From: Candidatus Chloroploca sp. Khr17
Lineage (GTDB): Bacteria > Chloroflexota > Chloroflexia > Chloroflexales > Chloroflexaceae
Assembly: GCF_004138165.1 (NCBI RefSeq)
Contig: NZ_RYFF01000019.1
Location: forward strand, 1-64,000
DNA: 64,000 nt
Direction: 5' to 3'
Both the position numbers and the translations under genes were made by a program. The notes beneath the pieces were generated by a model. It did not search any database and had not been told where the DNA came from. It was given only the letters and a program-made list of their open reading frames with translations. The stretch's first letter is position 1, and every line of letters starts with the position of its first letter. Shown one piece after another: positions 41,804-50,978 of this stretch.

Positions 41804-43042
41804 TTAAACCGGCCACGATCCGAGCCCCCCGCGTTCGCAACTGTACCCGTGGTGCGTCAGATGATCAAGCACAGCCTGAGCGTGCTCTTCATCACGCACT
41901 TCAAGCACAAGTTCGACGCCAGCACGATCAATCGGGACACGCCACATGGCGCGGCGATGAAAGAGGTCAAGCACACTGGCGCCGACTTCGGCAACACGAT
42001 TCACGAGCCCTGCCAGACCACCGGGACGATCATCAACACTCGTGCGCACCAGCAGGTAGCGCCCCTGGCGCACCAACGCCGTCTCGAGCGCCCTGGTGAG
42101 CAGGTTGCTATCAATATTACCCCCACACAAAATCGTCGCCACAACCTCGCCTGGTTGCAGTGCCACCTTGCCCGCAAGTAGCGCGGCGACCCCAGCGGCC
42201 CCGGCCCCCTCAACGACCAGACGGCTGTTTTGCACCACATGGGCAATGCCAAAGACAATCTCGTCTTCGTCAACCGTAACCACATCGTCAACGAGTTCGG
42301 CAATGATCGGCAAGGTCAATTCACCCGGAGATTTAACGGCGATGCCGTCGGCAATTGTACGTGCGGTGGCAAGCCTGATCGGGCAACCGGCGGCGAGCGA
42401 GTCGGGCACAGGGGCACAGCCAGCGGCCTGCACCCCAACAATGCGTACCATGGGCAAAAGCGCCTTGAGCGCAATGGCGATCCCGCTGATCAGCCCGCCG
42501 CCGCCAATCGGCACGACGAGGGTTTGCAAATCGGGCAATGCCTCGGCGAGTTCAAAGCCAATCGTACCCTGACCAGCAATAACCCGTGGATGATCAAAGG
42601 CATGTACATAGGTATAGCCGTGCTGCTCTTGCAGCATCTGTGCGTGGGCGACCGCCTCATCAAAGCCCGCACCAGCCAGCACCACCTCGGCCCCGAGGCG
42701 TCGCGTCGCGACAACCTTGGTCAGCGGGGCACGTTCAGGCATCACGATCACGGCCTGCACCCCGCAGAGTTGGGCCGCCATCGCAACCCCCTGGGCATGA
42801 TTGCCGGCTGAGGGAGCAATGACCCCACGCGCCTTCTCTTCGCGGCTCAAGTGACTGATCGTATTGTAGGCCCCACGGATCTTGAATGAGCCGCTATGCT
42901 GCGTATTTTCCGCCTTATAATAGACTGAGGCCCCCAACTCGGACGAAAGACGGGCAGCCGGAATAACAGGCGTCGCCAGAATCACATCGCGCAGCGTTCG
43001 CCGCGCCGACTGAATATCAGCCAGGCTCACCGTGGTGCCCAT
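41804..43042 (-). CDS. ilvA: Threonine ammonia-lyase with ACT domain
   Basis: A 412-residue PLP enzyme that deaminates L-threonine to 2-oxobutanoate for isoleucine synthesis or threonine breakdown. PLP binds Lys54 in SGSFKIRGAYN, with the phosphate loop GGGGLISG and SAGNHAQG substrate loop. A single C-terminal ACT domain (about 328-405) makes it like the TdcB-length two-domain form rather than E. coli IlvA with its double regulatory domain. It follows the small ORF at 43049 by six bases. Confidence 0.92.
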   Translation of the reverse strand: MGTTVSLADIQSARRTLRDVILATPVIPAARLSSELGASVYYKAENTQHSGSFKIRGAYNTISHLSREEKARGVIAPSAGNHAQGVAMAAQLCGVQAVIVMPERAPLTKVVATRRLGAEVVLAGAGFDEAVAHAQMLQEQHGYTYVHAFDHPRVIAGQGTIGFELAEALPDLQTLVVPIGGGGLISGIAIALKALLPMVRIVGVQAAGCAPVPDSLAAGCPIRLATARTIADGIAVKSPGELTLPIIAELVDDVVTVDEDEIVFGIAHVVQNSRLVVEGAGAAGVAALLAGKVALQPGEVVATILCGGNIDSNLLTRALETALVRQGRYLLVRTSVDDRPGGLAGLVNRVAEVGASVLDLFHRRAMWRVPIDRAGVELVLEVRDEEHAQAVLDHLTHHGYSCERGGLGSWPV

Positions 43043-43048
43043 ACCACC

Positions 43049-43264
43049 TCAATCCTCACCCTGGAGGCCTTCACGCCGATTGGCAGCATGGGAAGCCAGG
43101 ACGCGCAAGCGCATCCCTGTCTCTTGATCACCAGCCTCCTGGGCCGCTTCGATCAACACACCGAGGGCCAGTTGCAAACGACGCAACCCTTCCTGATCAT
43201 TCGCCAGAAAACGTGCCGCAAGCGTCCGTTCACAGTAGGCAATAATTTGTTCAACCGTTACCAT
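43049..43264 (-). CDS. Small helical protein upstream of ilvA
   Basis: A 71-residue helical protein (VTVEQIIAYCERTLAARFLANDQEGLRRLQLALGVLIEAAQEAGDQETGMRLRVLASHAANR) with a strong GGAGGT site before ATG 43264. I do not recognise the family. Six-base spacing to ilvA indicates one transcript. Confidence 0.75.
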   Translation of the reverse strand: MVTVEQIIAYCERTLAARFLANDQEGLRRLQLALGVLIEAAQEAGDQETGMRLRVLASHAANRREGLQGED

Positions 43265-43294
43265 AGCAATACCTCCTTAATGTAGGGATATTGT

Positions 43295-43406
43295 ACCATG
43301 ATTGGGGCTTGGCCCCAATCATGGTTCTGGTGTGGAGCGGCTTCGCCGCTCGATGAGAGTTTTTGGTTCGTTGTGGCGGCGAAGCCACCACAACGAACCA
43401 AAAACT
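43295..43406. repeat. Three consecutive hairpins
   Basis: First, a perfect 14-bp stem (43295-43308/43312-43325, loop TTG). Second, GAGCGGC-TTC-GCCGCTC at about 43335-43351. Third, a perfect 19-bp stem (43358-43376/43388-43406) whose interior forms a short GGC-GAA-GCC stem. The third ends 15 bp ahead of the MazG-like start codon. Confidence 0.88.
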
Positions 43407-43421
43407 GAGGAAGGAAGATCA

Positions 43422-43718
43422 ATGACTATTGACGAACTTACCAGGGTCATCAATCAATTTGTGACCGCGAAGGGATGGTACGCTGACGATACAAAGTTTC
43501 CGCAAACCCCGCGCAATATTGCGACGTCAGTGGTAATTGAGGCGTCCGAGTTACTGGAGCATTTTCAGTTTGGTGATGAGCCTGCCGATAAGGCGGCCCT
43601 GGCGGGCGAGTTGGCTGATGTGGCGAATTATCTTTTTCAACTCGCCTATCTGCTCGACATTGATCTGACCCAGGCTATCCTTGACAAACTGAAGGTGAAT
43701 TATGACCGTACCTGGTGA
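43422..43718 (+). CDS. MazG-like nucleotide pyrophosphohydrolase
   Basis: A 98-residue all-alpha NTP pyrophosphatase of the MazG/dCTPase type. It has the EASELLEHFQ and GELADVANYLFQLAYLLDIDL metal-binding ExxE...ExxD motifs. It removes pyrophosphate from non-canonical or surplus nucleotides. The start has a GAGGAAGGAAG ribosome site; an upstream extension of the frame would run through a hairpin. Confidence 0.9.
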   Translation: MTIDELTRVINQFVTAKGWYADDTKFPQTPRNIATSVVIEASELLEHFQFGDEPADKAALAGELADVANYLFQLAYLLDIDLTQAILDKLKVNYDRTW

Positions 43719-43807
43719 TCGGTTTCACATAAATCCTTACTCTTCGCGCAAAAGCAGACGCTCTGTGGTCAGGGTATAATAAGACAAGCATGGTCGGTTC
43801 AGACCCC

Positions 43808-43826
43808 CTTTGCGTCTTTGCGTCAA
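43808..43826 (-). repeat. TTGACGCAAAGACGCAAAG dispersed element
   Basis: A reverse-strand copy of the repeat family, immediately followed by a reverse copy of the AGTCTGTAAC repeat (43832-43853). Confidence 0.75.
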
Positions 43827-43880
43827 ATCATCAGAAACCTTACGTTACAGACTGCCTAACAAAGAGTACGAGCATTCCGT

Positions 43881-44933
43881 ATGTCACGTCATCAAAGTAA
43901 ATCCTGGTCGTCCCATGAGCTTGCGGGTTGGCAACGTGCCGCCCCCACGGTTGACGACGATCCCGCCGCACGCATTGTGCTCGTTGGGCCTGAGCTCGCT
44001 TTTGCCGATGCGAGTGAACTGATTCCGTCGTGGGCCGCTGATACGCCTGAGCAAAGTTGGGTTGAGGTGCAACTCGAGGTGACAGCAGCGCATGAGCCGC
44101 CCTCACAGTATCGCATAGGCCGCTGGGATCACGCACGCGAAGCCTCGCAACGCACCAGTTTTGCGGCCCAACGTACCCCCGTTGCTTCCGTTGCGACCGA
44201 CACCTTGGTCATCACCGCCCCCTCAGTGACCGTGCGCCCGCGGATCGTGCTCGGTGGCAAGCCCGGGGCCGATATGCCCGACCTCGAGGCTCTGACGCTC
44301 TGTGTGACCGCGACCGCACCGCCGCCTTCGTCGCTTCCCGAGGCGCTGCCCGAGACTGCGCTGTCGATGCCGTTGCGTTTGCCGCAGTACGCCTACATCG
44401 GCGGCGAAGGCTGGTGTAGCCCGGTTGCCCTCGCGATGGCCCTAGCGTATTGGCGCGAACAAACCGGCAACCCGCGCCTTGCACCCTTCCGCGACCCGGC
44501 CTGTGTCCCCGAGTTGGTGGTGCCAATGGTCGACGATCCCGCCTGGCAGGGTACCGGCAATTGGGCGTTCAATACCGCTTTTGCCGCCTCACGCGGCTTG
44601 ACGGCCTACATCACTCGCCTCGACAGCCTATCACAACTTGCGCGCTGGATCACAGCAGGTGTCCCGGTAATCGTCAGTCTCGGCTGGCACGAGGGCGAGC
44701 TCGAAGGCGCTCTCGTGCCGAGTAGCGGGCATCTCACGCTCGTACGCGGTTTTGCCCATGGGCGTGTCTTGACCGCTGAACCAGCGAGTTATGAAGAAGG
44801 GCAAGTCTTGCGTTCCTACCGCGCCGACCAGTTCTTTACCTGCTGGCAACGGGCTTCAGCGGGAACCGTCTATCTTATCTATCCGCCAGGGTGGCCGCGC
44901 CCCGAGCCTGCGGCGAGCGATGCCTGGGTATAA
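43881..44933 (+). CDS. C39-like cysteine peptidase domain protein
   Basis: A 350-residue protein with no signal peptide. The C-terminal half is a papain-fold C39-like domain: GGEGWCSPVALAMAL supplies the nucleophile (Cys179) and SSGHLTLVRGF the His (His284). The acid position, usually Asp or Asn in a V.DP context, reads TAEP, so activity may be altered. The N-terminal half (about 1-150) is predicted beta-rich and of unknown role. The substrate is unknown; it is not clearly connected to the lasso cluster 6 kb away. Confidence 0.85.
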   Translation: MSRHQSKSWSSHELAGWQRAAPTVDDDPAARIVLVGPELAFADASELIPSWAADTPEQSWVEVQLEVTAAHEPPSQYRIGRWDHAREASQRTSFAAQRTPVASVATDTLVITAPSVTVRPRIVLGGKPGADMPDLEALTLCVTATAPPPSSLPEALPETALSMPLRLPQYAYIGGEGWCSPVALAMALAYWREQTGNPRLAPFRDPACVPELVVPMVDDPAWQGTGNWAFNTAFAASRGLTAYITRLDSLSQLARWITAGVPVIVSLGWHEGELEGALVPSSGHLTLVRGFAHGRVLTAEPASYEEGQVLRSYRADQFFTCWQRASAGTVYLIYPPGWPRPEPAASDAWV

Positions 44934-44938
44934 GATCT

Positions 44939-45808
44939 GTGAAGCAAGAGTCACCTGATAAAATTATCGAACTGGCTCGTCAGCGCATTGCCGAACGCGA
45001 ACGCATCGAGCAACAGCAGGCCCGGCATGCTCGTATCGAACGCATCCAGGCGGGGGAGCGTTTCTGGCAGGCACTTTTTCTGGTCATGATTGCCATGCTC
45101 CTGCTCGTACTCTTCTTTTGGCCGGGCGCAACGCTCGAGCGGAAACTCTATGCGACAGTGCATGGCCTGGTTGCCCAGAAGCATACGATCGTCATTGACG
45201 GGCGTGAACTGCCCGTCTGTGCCCGCAATCTTGGCATCTACAGTGCCTACCTCATCTCGCTCGCGTACCTCTTTGGCCGTGGTCTCGGGCGCGCCGCCGC
45301 CCTGCCCTCACGCCCGATCTTGCTCATCCTGGGCTTCTTTATGTTGACCATGGTCGGCGATGGCCTCAACTCGCTGCTCGAAGATACCGGACGCGTCTAT
45401 TTCTACCCCCCACGCAATGACTTGCGCACGATCACGGGGGCAGTGTTTGGGTTGGCCCTGACGCCGATCATTCTCTTTGTCTTCAACCGGGTCTTGCGTG
45501 CCAATGCTGAACCAACGCGTCCTGTCCTCAGTTGGGTTGATCTCATCGCTCTGCTTGGCCTCAACGGGATCTTTGTTGTCGCGGCCCACAGCGGGCTCAG
45601 TTGGCTCTTCTGGCCGCTCGCGTTCCTTGGCGTCATCGGCATCCTCAGCGAACTCTTTACGATGCACTTGCTGGTGGCTGCCAGTGTGATGGGCTATCGC
45701 AATGCGATCACGCGGCTCACGCAGCTTGCCCGCCCGGCCTGCGTCGCCCTGATCACCACGGGGTTGTTTACTGGCGGTCTGGCCTGGCTTCGTTTTGCCG
45801 GGGGCTAG
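44939..45808 (+). CDS. DUF2085 membrane protein
   Basis: A 289-residue membrane protein with an N-terminal charged helix (RQRIAERERIEQQQARHARIERIQ), a membrane helix (about 45-65) and the DUF2085 core CARNLGIYSAYLISLAYLFG...LGFFMLTMVGDGLNSLLEDTG. Three more helices follow. The GTG at 44939 follows the C39-like gene by five bases; the frame also opens upstream within that gene. The function of the family is unknown. Confidence 0.85.
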   Translation: MKQESPDKIIELARQRIAERERIEQQQARHARIERIQAGERFWQALFLVMIAMLLLVLFFWPGATLERKLYATVHGLVAQKHTIVIDGRELPVCARNLGIYSAYLISLAYLFGRGLGRAAALPSRPILLILGFFMLTMVGDGLNSLLEDTGRVYFYPPRNDLRTITGAVFGLALTPIILFVFNRVLRANAEPTRPVLSWVDLIALLGLNGIFVVAAHSGLSWLFWPLAFLGVIGILSELFTMHLLVAASVMGYRNAITRLTQLARPACVALITTGLFTGGLAWLRFAGG

Positions 45809-45814
45809 GCACAA

Positions 45815-45843
45815 TTGCACCATCAGACAATTGCGGGTACAAT
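45815..45843 (+). promoter_or_regulatory. Promoter of the glycogen gene cluster
   Basis: TTGCAC (45815-45820) and TACAAT (45838-45843) are 17 bp apart. A long leader of about 130 bases precedes glgC. The same hexamers and spacing occur in the lasso operon promoter. Confidence 0.65.
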
Positions 45844-45978
45844 CAGCATAGCCCTGAAGAACCATCGGCGGAATGAGCCACTTCACAGCGGCAGTGGTCG
45901 CAGGTCACTCCCGGTTGGCCTGGCATCCGTCGGCAGCATGGTGGCAGATCACTGGTGTGTCACAATGGAAGGGAAGTT

Positions 45979-47232
45979 ATGCGCGTCGTTGCGATGATCA
46001 TGGCTGGCGGGGAAGGCACCCGGCTCAGTGTGCTTTCTGAGAAACGTGCCAAACCATCAGTCCCCTTTGCTGGCAAGTATCGGATCATTGATTTCACCCT
46101 CTCGAACTGTGTCAATTCGGGCATTTTTGATGTTGGCGTCTTGACCCAGTATCGCCCGCACTCGCTCAACGACCATATCGGGATCGGCAAACCCTGGGAT
46201 CTCGACCGCGCCCGCGGGGGTGTCCGTCTGCTTCAACCCTACCAGGGACGCAATGAGCAGAGTTGGTACCGCGGAACGTCGGACGCGATCTATCAGAATC
46301 TGAACTTCATTACCGAGTGCCGCGCTGATCTGGTGCTTATCCTGTCGGGCGACCATATCTACAAGATGGACTACAATGCGATTCTTGAAACGCACCGGCG
46401 TCATCGCGCCGATCTGACCGTTGGGGTCATGGATGTGCCCCTCGAAGAGACGGATCGTTTTGGCATTATGACCGTGGATGAAGAGGGTTGCATTGTTGAG
46501 TTTAGTGAAAAACCCAAAGACCGCGATAAGGGCACCCTCGCCTCGATGGGCATCTATGTCTTCAATGCCGATGTCTTGATCAGTCGCCTCTCCGAAGGCC
46601 AAGAGAATCAGCCTCGCATTGATTTTGGCAAAAATGTCATCCCTGCGATGCTGGCCGAGGATCGCGTCTATGCCCATCGCTTCGATGGCTATTGGGTTGA
46701 TGTCGGTACCATTCAGTCGTATTGGGAGACGAGTCTGCAATTGCTTGATCCCGCCCTCGATTTCGATCTCTACGATCTCGACTGGTTGATCCGTACCCGC
46801 AGCGAAGAACGCCCTCCCGCCAAAATTGGGCCACAGGCCCAGGTCAATCAAGCCATTATCTGCAATGGGTGTACCATCCGCGGGACGGTGGAACGCTCGG
46901 TGCTCTCGCCAGGGGTCTATGTGTCGCCAGGCGCAATTGTGCGCGATAGCGTCGTGATGAATGACACCTGGATTGGCCCCGGTGCCGTGCTTGACCGCGT
47001 GATTGTTGATAAGCAGGTCGTCGTGGGGGCCGGGGTGCATCTCGGCAGCGGGGACGATCTGACGGTGCCAAACCGCGCCCAACCCGATAAGATCAATACG
47101 GGCATTACCGTGGTTGGCAAGTCGTCCCATATTCCCCCAGGGACGATCGTCGGGCGCAATGTGGTGATCAATGCCGATCGCGACGAGGCCCACTTCCCCG
47201 GGCGCGAGGTGGCATCCGGCGAAACGATTTAG
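45979..47232 (+). CDS. glgC: Glucose-1-phosphate adenylyltransferase
   Basis: A 417-residue ADP-glucose synthase, the committed step of glycogen formation. The ATP-binding loop [26 protein letters not shown] is intact, with the glucose-1-phosphate site in EFSEKPKD and the DFGKNVIP segment, and a C-terminal left-handed beta-helix. The ATG at 45979 was chosen over an upstream ATG at 45955 because a GGAAGGGAAG ribosome site precedes it and the conserved N-terminus begins there. It is followed closely by a second GlgC-like gene. Confidence 0.95.
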   Translation: MRVVAMIMAGGEGTRLSVLSEKRAKPSVPFAGKYRIIDFTLSNCVNSGIFDVGVLTQYRPHSLNDHIGIGKPWDLDRARGGVRLLQPYQGRNEQSWYRGTSDAIYQNLNFITECRADLVLILSGDHIYKMDYNAILETHRRHRADLTVGVMDVPLEETDRFGIMTVDEEGCIVEFSEKPKDRDKGTLASMGIYVFNADVLISRLSEGQENQPRIDFGKNVIPAMLAEDRVYAHRFDGYWVDVGTIQSYWETSLQLLDPALDFDLYDLDWLIRTRSEERPPAKIGPQAQVNQAIICNGCTIRGTVERSVLSPGVYVSPGAIVRDSVVMNDTWIGPGAVLDRVIVDKQVVVGAGVHLGSGDDLTVPNRAQPDKINTGITVVGKSSHIPPGTIVGRNVVINADRDEAHFPGREVASGETI

Positions 47233-47242
47233 GAGGAACTCT

Positions 47243-48484
47243 ATGCTGCGCACACTCGCGCTGATCCTCGCTGGCGGTGACTCGCCCGCGCTTTCGATCT
47301 TGACCGCTGAGCGCACCGAGGCTGCGGTGCCGTTCGCGGGCAAGTATCGCATTATTGATTTTACGCTCTCGAATTGTATCAATTCGAATATCTATAATGT
47401 CGGGGTGCTCACTCAGTATCGCCCCCGTTCACTCCACGCTCACCTCGGCGTTGGACGCCCGTGGGATCTCGACCGCGCCCACGGCGGGCTCCGTGTGCTC
47501 CATCCTTCCCCTACCCCCGATGGCGGTGGTTGGCAACGTGGCACAGCTGATGCCGTTCGTTATAATCTCGATCTGATTGAAGATCAACAGGTTGATGCGG
47601 TGCTCTTGCTCGCCGGCGATCATATCTACAAGATGGATTACCGTCCGTTGCTCGATCTCCACAAAGAGCGTGAGGCCGATGTGACGATGGCTGTCCGTGG
47701 TGTCAGTCCGCACGAGGCCCGTCGTTATGGCATTGTCGCCGTCGGGGGCGATGGTCGCGTCGATCGCTTTGAGGAAAAGCCCCGCCGCGCGCAGTCAAAC
47801 CTCGCTTCGATGGGCATCTATGTCTTCCGTAAGCAGTTTCTGCTCGATCTACTCAAGAATAGCCGTGATAATGATTTTGGGCGCCATATTTTGCCCAACA
47901 TTGTCACTCGCTGCAATGCCTATGCCTACCATTTCCAGGGTTACTGGGCTGATGTCGGCACGCTCCAGGCTTTCTATGAGGCGAATATGGCCCTGCTCGC
48001 CGAGTCGCCCGCGCTCGATCTCTATGATCCCGAGTGGGTCATCCATACCGCCAGTACCTATCGCCCCGGCGTCGAATTGGGCGCAACCGCGCAGGTCGAA
48101 AATGCCCTTTTGAGTGACGGCGCCCGTGTCTATGGCACTGTCGTGCGTTCGGTGCTGTCGCCTGGCGTCTATGTCGCCCCCGGTGCGGTGGTGCGCGACT
48201 CGGTCATTATGGGCGATGCCTGGATCGGCGAAGGAGCGGTGGTCGATCGCTGCATTATTGATGAGGAGGTTCGGATCGGCAAGGGCACGGTTGTTGGTGA
48301 AGGCAATGCGACGACGCCGAATCAACATGCCCCCGAACGGTTGAATACGGGCCTGACGTTGATTGGTAACCATACGCACGTCCCCGCAGGTCTGACGATT
48401 GGACGCAATGTCGCGATCAGCCCGCGCTTGGCTGCGCAGGCGTTTCCCAAAAACGGCACGGTGCCCAGTGGCGCGACCCTCTGA
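47243..48484 (+). CDS. glgD: GlgC paralogue with degenerate catalytic loop (GlgD-like)
   Basis: A 413-residue protein aligned with the preceding GlgC along its length, including [24 protein letters not shown], the EKPRR site and the beta-helix. The nucleotide loop reads AGGDSPALSILTAERTEAAVP: Gly-Thr-Arg-Leu is lost and the RAKPxVP Lys is Glu or Ala. This matches regulatory GlgD subunits, which join GlgC in Bacillus-type heterotetramers. A perfect AGGAGG site lies ten bases after the glgC stop. The symbol reflects this inference. Confidence 0.85.
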   Translation: MLRTLALILAGGDSPALSILTAERTEAAVPFAGKYRIIDFTLSNCINSNIYNVGVLTQYRPRSLHAHLGVGRPWDLDRAHGGLRVLHPSPTPDGGGWQRGTADAVRYNLDLIEDQQVDAVLLLAGDHIYKMDYRPLLDLHKEREADVTMAVRGVSPHEARRYGIVAVGGDGRVDRFEEKPRRAQSNLASMGIYVFRKQFLLDLLKNSRDNDFGRHILPNIVTRCNAYAYHFQGYWADVGTLQAFYEANMALLAESPALDLYDPEWVIHTASTYRPGVELGATAQVENALLSDGARVYGTVVRSVLSPGVYVAPGAVVRDSVIMGDAWIGEGAVVDRCIIDEEVRIGKGTVVGEGNATTPNQHAPERLNTGLTLIGNHTHVPAGLTIGRNVAISPRLAAQAFPKNGTVPSGATL

Positions 48485-48485
48485 G

Positions 48486-49694
48486 ATGAATCTACCTGAG
48501 GTTACGGTTGAGGCAAGCCTGCGGGGCCGCCTCGCCCAGGGGCATCCCTGGGTCTATCGCAATCATGTGCGCGGCGGCGACCGCTTGCCTTCGGGTACCT
48601 GGGTGCAGGTACGCTGTGGCAATCTGTTGGCCTATGGCCTCTGGGATGCGCAGAGCGCGATTGCTCTGCGCATCTTTAGCCTCGCGGCTTGCCCCGATGC
48701 CGCATGGATCGCCGATCGCGTCTGGGACGCCTGGGCGTTGCGTGCGCCGCTCCGCGAACAGAGCGCAACCACCGCCTATCGCTGGATCTATGGCGAAGGC
48801 GATGGCTTGCCCGGCCTCGTCGCCGATCGCTATGGCGATTATGTCGTGCTCCAAACCTATGCCGAAAGTGTCCAGACGGTTGTTCCGTTCGTCGTGGCGG
48901 CCCTGCTCACGTGTGATCGTGACCTGCGTGGCATTGTGTTACGTGAACGCGTGCCAGAGGATGGCACTGATGAGCCATCCTCGGTTCCCGATCAACCCCA
49001 TCGAGTACGCCTGCTCTGGGGCGAGATGCCACCAGAGGAACTGGTGGTGCAAGAACACGGCCTCTTTCTCTACGCCAATCTCTTGCGTGGGCAGAAGACC
49101 GGGCTCTTTCTCGATCATCGCGAAAATCGCCGTCTGGTCGAGACCCTCGCGAGTGGGCGCGAGGTCTTGAACTGTTTTGCCTATACCGGGGCCTTCTCAC
49201 TCTATGCGCTGCGTGGTGGGGCCGCCAGGGTCGTCAGTGCCGATAGTGGACACGGCCTCGCCGAGGCCGCCGAGGCCAATCTCGCCCTCAATGGGATGGC
49301 ATCCTCAAACCATCATTTTGTTACCGAAGATTGTTTTGCCCTCCTCGATCGCTATGCCAAAACGCGCCAGTTGTTCCAGGTGCTTATTCTTGACCCTCCG
49401 AGTTTCGCCCGCCAGAAGAGTAGTGTACACGCAGCCTCACGAGCCTATACGCGCCTCAATAGTCTGGCCCTCCGCTGCCTTGAACCCGGAGGCTTGCTGG
49501 TCTCAGCCAGTTGTACCAGCCAGATGAGCCCTGAACATTTCCGGAACATGCTCGCCGAAGCGGCGATGCAAACCCGAACACGCCTGCAAATCCTCTACGA
49601 GACCGGCCAACCACTCGACCATCCCGTCCCGGCTGGGTTCCCAGAAGGGCGTTACCTGAAGTTTGTCGTGGCTCGCGCCTTGCCTATATCCTGA
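48486..49694 (+). CDS. RlmI-like class I rRNA methyltransferase
   Basis: A 402-residue PUA plus Rossmann-fold methyltransferase. The N-terminal PUA-like part starts LRGRLAQGHPWVYRNHV. The EEFF-like middle domain has ADRYGDYVVLQTYAE, then LLRGQKTGLFLDHRENRRLVE and VLNCFAYTGAFSLYALRGGA lead to the SAM site. The DPPSFARQKSSV motif is the catalytic NPPY-like loop. Enzymes of this group methylate C5 of a cytosine in 23S rRNA. It starts one base after the glgD-like stop, so it is probably co-transcribed although unrelated to glycogen. Confidence 0.92.
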   Translation: MNLPEVTVEASLRGRLAQGHPWVYRNHVRGGDRLPSGTWVQVRCGNLLAYGLWDAQSAIALRIFSLAACPDAAWIADRVWDAWALRAPLREQSATTAYRWIYGEGDGLPGLVADRYGDYVVLQTYAESVQTVVPFVVAALLTCDRDLRGIVLRERVPEDGTDEPSSVPDQPHRVRLLWGEMPPEELVVQEHGLFLYANLLRGQKTGLFLDHRENRRLVETLASGREVLNCFAYTGAFSLYALRGGAARVVSADSGHGLAEAAEANLALNGMASSNHHFVTEDCFALLDRYAKTRQLFQVLILDPPSFARQKSSVHAASRAYTRLNSLALRCLEPGGLLVSASCTSQMSPEHFRNMLAEAAMQTRTRLQILYETGQPLDHPVPAGFPEGRYLKFVVARALPIS

Positions 49695-49711
49695 AAAGGT
49701 TCGCTCACGCC

Positions 49712-49740
49712 TTGTGATACCGACACAAGGGTGCTATAAT
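49712..49740 (+). promoter_or_regulatory. Promoter yielding a nearly leaderless mRNA
   Basis: TTGTGA (49712-49717), 17 bp, then TATAAT (49735-49740) with TGC ahead of it (extended -10). The ATG of the next gene starts at 49751, so the transcript leader would be only about four bases long. Confidence 0.7.
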
Positions 49741-49750
49741 TCCCTATGCT

Positions 49751-50965
49751 ATGCACGTGCTCCAGATTGCGTGGGAGTATCCTCCCTATATCATTGGCGG
49801 CCTCGGGCGCCACGTCGCTGAACTCGTACCTGCCCTTGCCGCTCATGGGGTTCAGGTCACGGTGCTTGCCCCACGGTTGAGTGGGGGGTCACTCAACGAG
49901 ACAGATCAGGGGATTATCATTCATCGGGTTGAGGTTCCCGAGATGCCGCGGGCTGATTTCCCTGGCTTTGTCGCCCATACCAATCAGTTGCTGATCAAGG
50001 CGGCGCTCGCGTTGCAGCCCTCCGCCGGACGCTTTGATCTCATCCATGCTCACGATTGGTTGGCCGCCGACGTCGGGACAGTCCTCAAACATCACTGGAA
50101 GATCCCCCTTGTCGCCACGATTCACGCGACGGAACGAGGTCGTGGGCGTGGCGGCCTCCATAGCCTCGCGGCCCATCGGATCAATGACCTGGAATGGCAC
50201 CTCTCGTACGAGGCATGGCGGCTCATTGTCTGTTCCCATTTTATGGCCCGTCAGGTGCAAGACTATTTTCAGACCCCTGCCGATAAAATTGATATTGTGC
50301 CCAATGGGGTAAATATCGGTCGTTCTCCGTTTAATGATGCGGAACACTGGCTTGAGTTTCGTCGTCGCTATGTTGCCGATAATGAACGAATGGTGTTTCA
50401 TGTCGGGCGCATTGTCTTTGAAAAGGGGCTCCATACGCTGCTTGATGCCTGGCCCACTATTAGCCGTCGCCTTTTGGCGCGACTGGTCATTGCAGGTACG
50501 GGTGATTATCTTGAAGCGTTGAAGGCCCGTGCCGCCGCCCTCGGCATCGGATCGACCGTGCGCTTTGCTGGGTTTATTACGAATGAAGATCGCGACCGGC
50601 TCTATCATGCAGCCGATCTGGCGATCTTTCCGTCACTCTATGAACCGTTTGGGATTGTGGCGCTTGAGGCCCTCGCCAATGCCTGTCCGCTGATTGTCAG
50701 TGATGCAGGTGGCCTCGCCGAAGTGGTACAACACGGCATTACCGGCCTGATTGTGCCCGCTGACAACCCCGGTGCGCTGGCTGATGCGGTGATTGCGACC
50801 CTCGATCGACCTGAGATCGCACGTGCGCGTGCGGGGGCTGCACTCAATGAGATCCGCGACTTTTATACCTGGTCACGCATTGCATGGCTGACCTTTGCGG
50901 TCTATCGGCAGGTTTTGAACGAATGGGATACAACGTCATGGGGAAAGGAGTTGCCTATGACGTAA
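49751..50965 (+). CDS. GT4 glycosyltransferase, glycogen-synthase-like
   Basis: A 404-residue GT-B enzyme. Recognisable parts are the N-terminal WEYPPYIIGGLGRHVAELVPALAAHG, IHAHDWLAADVG, IHATERGRGRGGLHS (donor-side loop), and C-terminal VGRIVFEKGLHTLLDAWP and SLYEPFGIVALEALANACPLI (EX7E motif). It resembles GlgM/Kdx-type synthases that elongate alpha-glucan or make maltose-1-phosphate. Its placement directly after glgC/glgD/methyltransferase genes supports a role in glycogen synthesis. Translation may begin without a ribosome site. Confidence 0.9.
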   Translation: MHVLQIAWEYPPYIIGGLGRHVAELVPALAAHGVQVTVLAPRLSGGSLNETDQGIIIHRVEVPEMPRADFPGFVAHTNQLLIKAALALQPSAGRFDLIHAHDWLAADVGTVLKHHWKIPLVATIHATERGRGRGGLHSLAAHRINDLEWHLSYEAWRLIVCSHFMARQVQDYFQTPADKIDIVPNGVNIGRSPFNDAEHWLEFRRRYVADNERMVFHVGRIVFEKGLHTLLDAWPTISRRLLARLVIAGTGDYLEALKARAAALGIGSTVRFAGFITNEDRDRLYHAADLAIFPSLYEPFGIVALEALANACPLIVSDAGGLAEVVQHGITGLIVPADNPGALADAVIATLDRPEIARARAGAALNEIRDFYTWSRIAWLTFAVYRQVLNEWDTTSWGKELPMT

Positions 50966-50978
50966 AGGATATTGTGCA

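Noticed and set aside
43881-44933. Missing lasso leader peptidase
   Set aside because: The C39-like domain is not of the lasso B2 type, lies 6 kb away beyond unrelated genes, and lacks an ABC exporter domain.
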